A stretch of DNA of 64,000 nt from DATAGF01 sp963813355 (GTDB lineage: Bacteria; Actinomycetota; Thermoleophilia; Miltoncostaeales; Miltoncostaeaceae): the NCBI GenBank assembly GCA_963813355.1, contig CAWEYS010000022.1, positions 218,127-282,126 of the forward strand. Reading direction: 5' to 3'. The translations under genes and the position numbers were made by a program. Positions 17,401 through 26,374 of this stretch are shown one piece after another; within the stretch, counting starts at the first letter, position 1; every line of letters begins with the position of its first letter. The notes under the pieces were generated by a model. It was not told the DNA's origin and did no database searches. It saw only the letters and a program-made list of their open reading frames with translations.

Positions 17401-19678
17401 TCACGAGACCCCCCCTGCGGTCGCGCTCGGCTGGGGCAGGCCCTCGGCCGGGGGCCGGGGGAGCCACCGCAGCCAGTGGGGCAGGTACCAGTTCCGCTCG
17501 CCGAGCAGGGTCATCGTCGCGGGGAGCAGGACGCCCCGGATGATGGTGGCGTCGATCAGGACCGCCGCGGCGAGCCCGACGCCGAACTGCTTGAAGAACA
17601 GGAACTGCAGGGTGGCGAAGACGGCGAACACGCCGACCATCACGAACGCGGCGGCCGTCACGACGCCCGCCGTGGAGGTGATGCCGCGGCGGATCGCCTC
17701 GTCGTTGGAATGGCCGCGGTCGTGCAGCTCGCGGATCCGGCTCAGGATGAACACGTGGTAGTCCATCGAGAGGCCGAACAGGATCACGAACAGCAGGATC
17801 GGGATGACCGGGTCGATGCCGTCGGTGGAGTTGACGCCGAGGAGGCTCAAGCCCCAGCCGTGCTGGAACACCAGGACCAGGATCCCGTAGGCGGCGCCCA
17901 CCGAGAGCAGGTTGAGCACGATCGCCTTGACCGCGATGACGATCGACCGGAAGGCGAAGAGCATCAGCAGGAAGGCGAACAGCAGCACGAAGCCGAACAC
18001 CAGCGGCAGCGCCGAGCGCATCTGCTCGCCGAAGTCCTCCGACTGGGCCGTCTGCCCGGTGACGCCGGTCTCGGCGTCCGGGAGCGCCCCCACGGTGTTG
18101 GGGACGACCTCGTCGCGCAGGGTGTCCAGCGCGGCCTTGGAGGCCTCGTCCGTGCCGTTGCCGTCGATCGGGATGGCGACGCTGGCGATGGTGCCCTCGT
18201 CGTTGATGTCCACGTCGATCGGCTCGTGCATCTGGCCCGTGGCCACCGCCTGCGCCTGCAGCTCGCCGATGGCGCTCTGCACCTCGACGGACCGCACGTC
18301 CGGGGCCTCGACCACGACGACGGCCGGGGTCTCGGTGCCGGGGAAGGCGGCCTGGACGCGGTTGTAGGTGTCGATGACCTGGATGGAGTCGGGCAGGCTC
18401 TCCACGCCCGCCTCCGCGGTGCGCATCTGCAGCGCCGGGAGCGCCAGCGCGATCAGCAGGCCGCCGGCGAGCACGATCGAGACGACCGGGTGCCGGAGCA
18501 CGCGGTCGACGACGGCCCCCCAGAACCGGCCCTCGCGGGCCTCGCGCCGGCGGCGGGCGAAGGGCACGCGGCCGGCGTCCACGCGGCCGCCGAGGCGGGA
18601 GAGCAGCGCCGGCAGGACGGTCAGCGAGCCGAGCACCGCGACGGCCACGACGAGGATCGTCGCGAGGCCGAACGAGGCGAAGGTCGCGTCGCCGGTGAAG
18701 AACATCCCGGCCATCGCGACCATGACGGTCAGGCCGGAGATCAGCACCGAGCGGCCGGAGGTGGCCGCCGCGGCCTCGAGGGCCGCGGTGTCCCCGCGAC
18801 CGGCCGCGCGCTCCTCCCGGAAGCGGCGCAGGTAGAACATCACGTAATCGACGCCGACGGCGAGCCCGACCAGCAGGACGACCGCGGAGGCGTACTCGCT
18901 CACCGGCGTGAACTGGCTTGCGACGGCGGTCAGGCCGAGCGCGCCGAGCACCGCGGTGAGCCCGATCAGCAGCGGGATGCCCGCGGCCACCAGCGAGCCG
19001 AGGGCGATCAGCAGGATGATCAGCGTGATGGGCAGGGACAGGATCCCGGCCTTCTTGAGGTCGTCGCCGACGGCGCCGTTGACGGCCTTCTCGGCGCTGG
19101 CGTCGCCGATCTCGCCGATGTAGAGGTCGGGGTGGGCGTCCTGGACGCCGTCGATCCCCGCGACGATCGGGTCGACGAGGTCGGCCGCGTCGTCGGGGTC
19201 GCCGCGGATCTCGAAGTCGATCAGCACGCTGCTGCCGTCCTCGGAGACCTGGTCGGCGAACGCCGGGTCGAGCGGCGACTCGATGTTCTCGACGTCGGGG
19301 CTCGCCTCCAGCGAGGCGATGGCTTCATCGACCGCCACCCGGAAGCCGGGGTCGGCGAGGGTGAGGCCGTTCTGGCTCTGCACGAGCACCGTCTCGGCGG
19401 CCGGCTGCGTGAAGCCGGCGTCGAGGACCTTGTCGACCCGGCCGGACTCGCCGGGGCCCGAGGTCGCCTCGTCGATCGTCTCGGTGCCCATCTGATTGCC
19501 GACGTAGAAGACGATCGCGATGATCACCAGCCACCCGAAGGTGGCGGTCTTCCAGTGCGCGGCGCTCCAGCGGCCCATGCGGGCGGCCAGGTGACGGGCG
19601 CGGCGCGGCGCGCGCGGCCGGAGGGTCCTCCGGGGGCTCCGGTGGACCCGGATCGCTTTGGATCACGCGCGTCTTCAT
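17401..19678 (-). CDS. MMPL-family RND transporter (start region frameshifted)
   Basis: An RND-type exporter, 758 residues if one extra base between about 19580 and 19625 is removed. The ATG at 19678 has a good GGAGGAG and encodes MKTRVIQSD. The intact reading frame otherwise begins at the internal ATG 19578 (MGRWSAAHWKT), a position that in relatives follows an N-terminal cytoplasmic segment. There are two copies of a TM helix plus large extracellular loop, followed by 5-helix bundles. The proton-relay-type helix motifs VGLAVGVDYVMF and LFGLSMDYHVFILSRIRE are clear. MMPL proteins export lipids, glycolipids or drugs across the inner membrane. The two-component system just upstream on the same strand may regulate it. 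Confidence 0.88.
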
Positions 19679-19796
19679 GGCTCCTCCTCCGTCGAGCGTG
19701 CGAGTGGGTCGACGCTCTCCGCGGGCAGGGGCCGCGCGACAGGGAGCCCACCCGGTGATCCGGGGGGCGGGTTTCTGGTGTATCCGCGGGTGGGGT

Positions 19797-20442
19797 CTAG
19801 GTGCGGAGGTACCTCAGGACCGCGAGGACGCGGCGCGACTCGCTGCCCGGTCGACGGCAGGCCGAGCTTGGTGAAGACGGTCGAGACGTACTTCTCGACC
19901 GCGCGCAGGGTGATCACCAGCGCGTCGGCGATCCCCTGGTTGGAGCGGCCCTCGGCCATCAGCTCGAGCACCTCGCGCTCGCGCGGGGTCAGCTCGGCGA
20001 GGGGGTCGTCCTCGCGGCGCCGCGACAGCAGCGTCGACACGATGATCGGGTCGAGCGCCGAGCCGCCGGCCGCGACCCGCCGCACGGCGGCGACGAACTC
20101 GGGCACGTCGCCGATGCGGTCCTTCAGCAGGTAGCCGACGCCCTCGGCCGACCCGGACAGGAGCGTGAGGGCGAGCCCCAGCTCGACGTACTGGGACAGC
20201 ACCAGGACGCCGACGGAGGGGTGCTCCTCGCGGATCGCCAGCGCGGCGCGCAGGCCTTCGTCCGTGTGGGTGGGAGGCAGCCGGATGTCGAGGATGGCGA
20301 CGTCCGGCGCCAGGGCGCCCACCCGCGGCAGCAGCTCGTCCGCGCTGCCGCAGGCGGCCACCACCTCGCAGCCGGAGTCGCCCAGGAGGCGCGCCACGCC
20401 CTCGCGCAGGAGCACGCTGTCCTCGGCGATCACGACGCGCAC
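19797..20442 (-). CDS. LuxR-type response regulator (frameshifted near its end)
   Basis: A NarL/LuxR-family response regulator of 214 residues after deleting one extra G at 19846-19848. The REC domain has the acidic pair in VVIAEDS, phospho-Asp in VAILDIRLP, and Lys in YLLKDRIGD. The HTH starts LTPREREVLELMAEGRSNQGIA. As printed, the frame runs on past the true end into low-complexity sequence. With the correction it finishes ESRRVLAVLRYLRT and stops at 19797, the usual family length. Its ATG overlaps the end of the histidine kinase gene by 13 bp, giving a coupled two-component operon. The likely target is the MMPL exporter downstream. Confidence 0.9.
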
Positions 20443-22203
20443 GGGAACTCCGCCCTGACGCGCGTCCCGCCGCCCTGCGGGCTCCAGACCCGCAGCCGTC
20501 CGTCGAGTGCCTCCACGCGGTCGGCCAGGCCGCGGAGCCCGGAGCCGCGGTCCGTGTCGGCGCCCCCCACGCCGTCGTCGACGACCTCGACCGTCACCTC
20601 GCCGTCGCGGCGGCGGACGACGACCGTGGCCGACGACGCCCGCGCGTACTTGCCGACGTTGGCCAGGCTCTCGGAGACGAGGTAGTACGCCGCGACCTCG
20701 AGCGGCTCGGGCAGCCGCCGCCCGCCGAGCTCCACGTCGAGCTGCACCGGGACCGCCGCGCCCGCGGCGAGCTGCTCGAGCGCGACCGCCAGGCCGTGGC
20801 CGCTGACCACCGCAGGGTGCAGCCCGCGGGAGATCTCGCGCAGCTCCTCGAGGGAGGTGGCGATCTCCCGGCGGGCGCGCTCGATGCGCGCGCCGGCCTC
20901 CGGGTCGGCGGCCACGCGCTGCTCGAGCATCCCGAGCTCGAGGGAGAGCGCGATCAGCCGCTGCTGGGCGCCGTCATGCAGGTTGCGCTCGAGGCGCTGG
21001 CGCTCGCTCTGTCCGGCCTCGATCACCCGCGCGCGCGATCCCTTGAGCTCCTCGAGGCGCGCCCGCAGCTCCACCTGGAGGCGGGTGTTCTCGATGGCGA
21101 TGCCGGCCGCCGCGGTGACGGCCGCCAGGAGCTGGGCGTCGTCGCCCAGCGACGGGTCGTGGACGAGCGCCGCGACGCGTGCGCCGTCGCGGTCGATGGC
21201 GGTCACCGCCCGCCCCGATCCGGGTCGCGGCACCTCCGCCACCCGTCCGTCGAGGTCGGCGTAGCAGTCGAACTCGGGCAGCCAGTACGCGAGCTCGAGC
21301 GAGGGGTCGCGCAGCGCGGCGCGCGAGCGCGTCGCGCAGCTCGCGCGGGCTCGGCTCGGCGCGGAGGCCGACGAGCAGGTCGCCCACGGACGCGCGCGCG
21401 AGCCGCGCCTGGAACAGCCCGAGCAGGAACGCGACCGGCGCCAGGCCGATCACGAAGAGCGTCGCCCGCTGGACCCAGGGGAAGGCCACCTTGCCCCAGG
21501 CGCCGTTGGTGAACAGGAAGGCGATCATCACGAGGGCGAGCGCGAACGAGTCGATGAGCAGGGCGACCCAGAGACGCCCCGGCCGGCCCTCGCGCCGCCG
21601 GCGGACCACCAGCACCGCGACCCCCGCGAGCATGCACGCGCTGAGGGTGGTGAGCTGGATCCGGGTGACGATCAGCCCGGCGTCCGGGTCCTGCGTCACC
21701 TCCAGCAGGTTGTCGGGGCCGTAGTTGCCGAGCGTCATGTTGACGACCTGGAGGCCGACGGCGCAGGCGTAGGCGACGACCACGATCCCCCGCGGCACGA
21801 CGCCGCCCAGGCGACCGCTGGGATAGGCCAGGTAGACGTGCAGGAACAGCGCCGCGGGGATCAGGTCGAACGCCTGCCCGAGCGTGAAGAGCGCCGCGGC
21901 GTCGGCGAAGTAGAGCGACGACACGAACATCGCGGCGCCCGCGGCGACCATCAGCGGGCCGAAGCGGCTGTCGGGGCGGCGCCACCAGGCGATCGCGCCG
22001 CCCACCGTGTAGGTGAGCACGATCCACGCGAACAGGACGGCCTGCCACTCGGGCTCGGTCGTGCGGCCGGTGGTCATCGCCACCGTCGCCGCGGCCGCCG
22101 AGGCCGCGACGCCGGCGAGGCCGATGGCCCAGAGAAGCGCTCCCGACGGGGGTCGGGCGACGATCGGGCTCCCTCCCGGCGCCGCCTCGGCGCTCGCGAT
22201 CAC
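20430..22203 (-). CDS. Membrane-bound sensor histidine kinase, NarL-type partner (frameshifted)
   Basis: 590 residues after removing one extra base at about 21318. The N-terminal half is an integral-membrane sensor with about eight hydrophobic helices (residues ~20-300). Then comes a GAF-like segment (VHDPSLGDDAQLLAAV), and the HisKA_3 dimerisation helix with the phospho-acceptor His in ERQRLERNLHDGAQQRL. The HATPase_c domain carries N-box SESLANVGKYA, G1 VVDDGVGG and G2 GSGLRGLADR. The insertion separates LRDALARALRDPSLELAY. It autophosphorylates and passes phosphate to the overlapping response regulator. GTG start at 22203. The signal sensed by the membrane part is unknown. Confidence 0.9.
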
Positions 22204-22276
22204 CGTCCCACTCCCGGTCCGGTTGTCCCGCCAGCGTCAGCGATCGGCGGGGGGCGTGTCAAGCGGGTCGAGGTGG

Positions 22277-22282
22277 CACAAT
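22277..22282 (+). promoter_or_regulatory. -10-like hexamer CACAAT
   Basis: CACAAT ends 6 nt before the ATG of the AraC-type regulator. Confidence 0.4.
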
Positions 22283-22288
22283 CCACCC

Positions 22289-22726
22289 ATGGCGCCCGTG
22301 CCTCCCGATCGCCACCTCCTCCGCGCGAAGGACCTCATCGACGCCCGCTACGCCGAGCCGCTCGACGTCGATGCCCTCGCCCGCGCGGCGCACGCCTCGC
22401 CCGCCCACTTCGCCCGGTCGTTCCGGCGGGCCTTCGGCGAGACGCCGCACCAGTACCTGCTGACCCGCCGCATGGAGCGCGCGGCGGCGCTGCTGCGGGG
22501 CACGGACCACTCGGTGGCGCGCATCTGCGCCGAGGTCGGCCTCGCCAGCGTCGGCTCCTTCACGACCTCGTTCAAGCGCACGTTCGGCGAGACGCCGACC
22601 GAGTACCGCGCCGCCCAGCCGCCCGCCGGCACCTTCGCGCCCCTGCCGACGTGCGTGCTGATGGCCTGGACCCGGCCGCGCGGCCGAGCAGTTTCGGAGA
22701 AGACCGAGGTGGTGGCGCCGGTCTAG
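22289..22726 (+). CDS. AraC-family helix-turn-helix regulator (DNA-binding domain only)
   Basis: 145 residues containing the two HTH motifs of AraC/XylS: LDVDALARAAHASPAHFARSF and SVARICAEVGLASVGSFTTSF, each followed by the FKRxFGETPxxY-type helix. There is no separate ligand-binding domain. The ~40-residue C-terminal tail may replace it. Such short AraC proteins frequently pair with a glyoxalase-fold gene, as here, where a VOC protein starts 41 bp downstream. It probably activates that gene. Cytoplasmic. Confidence 0.88.
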   Translation: MAPVPPDRHLLRAKDLIDARYAEPLDVDALARAAHASPAHFARSFRRAFGETPHQYLLTRRMERAAALLRGTDHSVARICAEVGLASVGSFTTSFKRTFGETPTEYRAAQPPAGTFAPLPTCVLMAWTRPRGRAVSEKTEVVAPV

Positions 22727-22766
22727 CGTCCACTGCGTTGGCTCAACTACGCGTGGAGGTTCCCTG

Positions 22767-23192
22767 ATGGCGCTTCGACTCACCTACGTGGGGCTCTGGG
22801 TCCACGACCTGGACGACGCCCTCGCGTTCTACATCGACAAGCTCGGCTTCGAGATCCGCGAGGACGTGACCCTCGAGGAGATGGGCGGCTACCGCTGGCT
22901 CACCGTCGGCCCGCCCGGCACGCCCGACGTCGCCTTCACCCTGAACGTGCCCGGGCCGCCGCTCTTCGACGGCGAGACGGCGGCCGAGATGCAGCGCTTC
23001 ATCGCCCAGGGCAAGTCCGGCGGCTTCATCCTCGGCTGCGACGACTGCCAGGAGACCTACGAGGAGCTGCGCGCGCGCGGCGTGGAGTTCCAGCAGCCGC
23101 CGACCCAGGTGCCCTACGGGATCGACGCGGCCCTGCGCGACCCGTCGGGCAACTCGATCCGGCTCGTCCAGCGGGTGGCGATGGCGGTGTAG
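22767..23192 (+). CDS. VOC (glyoxalase/bleomycin-resistance) family protein
   Basis: 141 residues with two beta-alpha-beta-beta-beta modules. Metal-ligand candidates are His at VGLWVHDLDDALAFY and Glu/His positions near the C-terminal DPSGNSIRLVQR. The substrate could be a glutathione- or mycothiol-like adduct, or a small aromatic. Preceded by a GGAGG 7 nt before the ATG, unlike the leaderless genes nearby, which fits a position inside an operon with the AraC regulator. Confidence 0.85.
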   Translation: MALRLTYVGLWVHDLDDALAFYIDKLGFEIREDVTLEEMGGYRWLTVGPPGTPDVAFTLNVPGPPLFDGETAAEMQRFIAQGKSGGFILGCDDCQETYEELRARGVEFQQPPTQVPYGIDAALRDPSGNSIRLVQRVAMAV

Positions 23193-23207
23193 GTGCACGA
23201 CCGATGA

Positions 23208-23247
23208 GCCCCTCGGCCATCCACCGCCTCACCTCGTGCCGAGGGGC
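23208..23247. terminator. Hairpin between convergent genes
   Basis: Perfect 10-bp arms GCCCCTCGGC (23208-23217) and GCCGAGGGGC (23238-23247) with a 20-nt loop lie between the stop codons of the VOC gene and the TIR-WD40 gene. The position suits a bidirectional terminator. There is no T-run. Confidence 0.45.
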
Positions 23248-23279
23248 GAACGCCCGGGGTGGACCCCGAGCGGCGCGGC

Positions 23280-26252
23280 CTACGGTCCGTCGAGTCGGCC
23301 GAACGCCACGTGCCGGCGGGCGAGGGCGGGGAGCGCGTCCTCCGGCGCGCACGCGTCGCAGCCGAACGTCCGGAGCGTCGCGTCGCCCCCCACGGCGAGG
23401 ATCCGGGTCCCCCCGAAGCCGGTCGCGACCTGCTTCACGGGCCCCGGGCCGCCGTCGTACTCGCCGAGCAGGGCCGACGTGGCCCGGTCCCAGACGCGGA
23501 CCATCCCGTCGTCGTGGCCGGTCACGACCAGGCGGTCGTCGGGGCTGAAGGCGGCGGTCGACGTCCTGACGCGCCCGGCCCCGAGCTCGGTGAGCAGCGC
23601 CCCGGAGGCCGCGTCCCAGATCTGCGCCGCGCCGCCGCCGGCCGTGAGGAGCTCGCGGCCGTCGCCGCTGAAGGCGGCGGCGTCGAGCGCGCCGGGGGCC
23701 TCGCCGCTCAGGACGGTGGCGTCGCCGGTCGCGACGTTGACGATCGAGGGGCGCGCGTCCGGGAAGCCGTAGTCGAGGCGGAAGACCCGCGTCCCCGCCC
23801 GGTCGATCGCGAACGCGGGCAGCGAGGTCGGCTCCGGGGGCGGGACCTGCCCCAGCAGCGCGCCCGTGGCGGCGTCGTACACCATGATGGGCCCGGCGCT
23901 CTCCGAGAGCGCCAGCCGCCGCCCGTCGGCGCTGAAGGCCATGTCCTGCAGGACCCCGAGCGGGGCCGAGCGCGGGATGCTCACGACGGTCGCGCCCGTC
24001 TCGGCGTCGAGGAGATCGACGGCTCCCGTGAAGCGGCGGGCCGCGACGCGCCGCCCCTCGGGGTCGATGCGGACGGCCGCGAACACCCCGCCGGAGCCGA
24101 GCGGGCGCGTCTCCCCGCCGTCGGGCGGCACCCGCTCGACCCCGTGCGCGACCGTGGCGAAGACGGCCCCGCCGTCCGAGACGTCCGCGTCGACGCCGGT
24201 CTGGCTCGACGCCTCGCGCGTCGCGGCGCCCGAGGCGTCGACGGCCCAGATCTCCGCGCTCAGCTCGTTCGAGTTGGAGGTCGCGAGCCTCCGGCCGTCG
24301 TCGGCGAGGGCCAGCCGCGCCGTCTCGCCCGGGTCGCCGATGGTCCGCTCGTCCGCCTCGGCCGGCCGCCAGACGCGGGCCGTCCCCTCGTCGCCCGTCG
24401 TGAGGACGCCGGACGGGCGGCCGAGGGGCGGCACCCGCACGCCGAGCCCGTGGCCCAGCAGCACGGCCGCCTGGCGCCCGCGCTCCACGTCCCAGACCCG
24501 CGCGGACCCGTCGAGGCCGCCGGTCACCAGCGTCCGGGCGTCGAGGAACTCGCCCTGGCTCACGCCCCCCTCGTGCCCCTCCAGCGAGGCCACCCGCCGG
24601 CCCGAGGGCACGGCCCAGACCGAGAGCGCGCCGCCCGCGGCCCCCGTGGCGAGCAGGCGGCCGTCGGGGCTGAAGGAGACGAACTCCACGTGGGCGCCCT
24701 CGCCGGCGCGAAGCAGCCGCTCCTGCGCGCCGGTCGCCGCGCTCCAGAGCCGCGCCGTGCCGTCCTGGGAGGCGGTCGCCACCCACTCCCCGGCGGGGTC
24801 GATCGCCACGTCGTCGACCGACGCCCCGTGCCCCCGGAGCACGTGGAGGAGCGCCCCCGTGCGGCCGTCCCAGATCCGGGCCAGGCCGCTGGCGTAGGGC
24901 ACCGCGAGGAGCGCGCCGTCGGCGCTGAACACCGGCCGCTGGGCCACGTCGCCGGCGCCGAGGTCGGCGATCGGGAGGGACCCTCCCGCCTTCCAGAGAC
25001 CGGCCGATGAGCGCGTGGTCGCGAGGTCGTTGCTGACGGCGGCCACCCGCGACCCGTCGGGCGCGATCACCCCCGCCGACACGTCCCCGTCGGGCCGGAC
25101 GTCGTAGCGCGCGAGGGGCGCCCCGTCGGAGACGCGGAGGACCTGGAAGTCCGGCCCCTGGCCGACGGCCACCTCGTCGCCCCGGCCGGCGACGACGACC
25201 GACTGGAGCCCCTGCGCCCCCTGCCACGACCAGCGGGTCGCGCCGTCGGCGACGGCGAACGCGCGGACCAGCCCGTCCCTCCGGGCCGCGACGACGGTGC
25301 GGCCGTCCGGGGTGATGCCCGCGGAGTCGACCTCATCGCCGGCCGAGCCGAAGCGGGCGATGACCGGGGACGCCGCGATCGCCCGGCGCAGGGCGATCTC
25401 CGCCTGGGCCGTGTCCTTCACCTCGACCCCTTCGGCGGCGAGCCGCACCGCGGCCTCCGGGTCGTTCGCGCGCCGGGTCTCCGCGGTCGCGGCCAGCTCG
25501 CGCGACCGGGCCGTCTGCTCGCGGTCCACCGCCGTGTTCCGCTGGATCAGCGCGACCACCCCGAGGACGATCGCGATCACCGCCGCGGCCGAGACGGCGC
25601 CGATCAGCAGCCGCTGGCGGCGGGTCGCGTCGGAGCGGCTCGCCTGGATGAAGGCGATCTGATCGGGGGTCGGGCGCGGCTCGCGTCGCTCCGAGCGCGT
25701 CCCGAGCCAGTCCTCGGCGGCGGCCAGCTCCTTGCCGCGCAGCAGGAAGCCGCGATCGCGATCGGACGCCACCCACCGCTGCGACTCCTCGAGGTAGCGC
25801 GCGTGGGCCCGCACATACGGCAGGTCCGTGTCGATCGCCTCGACGACCTTCGCGACCGCCGCCGACCAGTCCCCGCCCGCGGGCAGCTCGATCCACTGGC
25901 GCGCCGACAGGCCGTCCGGCACCCAGTCGACCGGCTCGGCGAGGAGCGGGACGATGCGCTTGCCGGCCGCGTCGGCGTGCTCCAGCTCCTGGCGGCAGTT
26001 CTCCGAGGCGGTCCACGACGGGGTGACGAGCGCGATCACCGCGTCCGAGACCTCGATCGCGCGCGCCAGCTCGTCGCGCCAGCGCGAGGCGGCGGGGATG
26101 TCGGCCCGGTCGACCCAGACGTCCTTTCCCGCGGCGGCGAGGAGATCGACGAGGCGGGCCGCGGCCTCGGAGTCGCGCCGGGAGTAGGACAGGAACGCGT
26201 CGGGCCGGCGGGCCGCCGGATCGATGCCGGAGAGGCCCTCGGTCGGCTGCAC
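23280..26252 (-). CDS. TIR domain - transmembrane helix - WD40 repeat protein
   Basis: A 990-residue protein. TIR domain at ~17-120: DAFLSYSRRD box 1, DVWVDRADIP, SDAVIALVTPSW, and the candidate NAD-cleaving Glu89 in SENCRQELEHA. A helical linker (to ~205) contains the LLRGKELAAAEDWL and PTPDQIAFIQASR stretches usual in TIR-WD40 fusions. One TM helix spans ~213-236. About 700 residues of WD40-like repeats (PDGRTVVAARRDG, GHGASVDDVAIDPAGEWVA) suffice for two propellers. The TIR end would be cytoplasmic and the propellers on the other side of the membrane. It is divergent from the SLOG/TPR-S gene, 122 bp away. By family knowledge TIR domains are NADases or NAD-derived-messenger makers in immunity. 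That this one is active is inferred from the retained Glu. Confidence 0.88.
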   Translation of the reverse strand: MQPTEGLSGIDPAARRPDAFLSYSRRDSEAAARLVDLLAAAGKDVWVDRADIPAASRWRDELARAIEVSDAVIALVTPSWTASENCRQELEHADAAGKRIVPLLAEPVDWVPDGLSARQWIELPAGGDWSAAVAKVVEAIDTDLPYVRAHARYLEESQRWVASDRDRGFLLRGKELAAAEDWLGTRSERREPRPTPDQIAFIQASRSDATRRQRLLIGAVSAAAVIAIVLGVVALIQRNTAVDREQTARSRELAATAETRRANDPEAAVRLAAEGVEVKDTAQAEIALRRAIAASPVIARFGSAGDEVDSAGITPDGRTVVAARRDGLVRAFAVADGATRWSWQGAQGLQSVVVAGRGDEVAVGQGPDFQVLRVSDGAPLARYDVRPDGDVSAGVIAPDGSRVAAVSNDLATTRSSAGLWKAGGSLPIADLGAGDVAQRPVFSADGALLAVPYASGLARIWDGRTGALLHVLRGHGASVDDVAIDPAGEWVATASQDGTARLWSAATGAQERLLRAGEGAHVEFVSFSPDGRLLATGAAGGALSVWAVPSGRRVASLEGHEGGVSQGEFLDARTLVTGGLDGSARVWDVERGRQAAVLLGHGLGVRVPPLGRPSGVLTTGDEGTARVWRPAEADERTIGDPGETARLALADDGRRLATSNSNELSAEIWAVDASGAATREASSQTGVDADVSDGGAVFATVAHGVERVPPDGGETRPLGSGGVFAAVRIDPEGRRVAARRFTGAVDLLDAETGATVVSIPRSAPLGVLQDMAFSADGRRLALSESAGPIMVYDAATGALLGQVPPPEPTSLPAFAIDRAGTRVFRLDYGFPDARPSIVNVATGDATVLSGEAPGALDAAAFSGDGRELLTAGGGAAQIWDAASGALLTELGAGRVRTSTAAFSPDDRLVVTGHDDGMVRVWDRATSALLGEYDGGPGPVKQVATGFGGTRILAVGGDATLRTFGCDACAPEDALPALARRHVAFGRLDGP

Positions 26253-26374
26253 GCCCTTCCTCTATTCCGGATACGGGCGGTGGGTCAAGGGGCCGCGGCT
26301 CCCCCATCCCGGGCGTTGACAGCCCGGGCCGGCAGACGTGAAGCTCGCCGGGGCCGCGACGGGGGGTCGATCCA
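26253..26374. promoter_or_regulatory. Divergent promoter region of the TIR / SLOG-TPR-S locus
   Basis: Plus strand: a perfect -35 TTGACA (26316-26321) with a weak -10 GAAGCT (26340-26345), 18-nt spacer, and a G-run that could serve as ribosome-binding site before the GTG at 26375. Minus strand: TTGACC (complement of 26283-26288) about 18 nt ahead of a TAGAGG -10-like box, close to the GTG at 26252. Consensus -35 elements in both directions are unusual in this window and point to constitutive, sigma-70-type expression. Confidence 0.5.

Noticed and set aside
23280..26252. Thoeris (ThsA/ThsB)
   Set aside because: There is no SIR2-SLOG ThsA. The SLOG domain here is fused to DRT-like and TPR-S domains, and the TIR protein is a TM-WD40 fusion.
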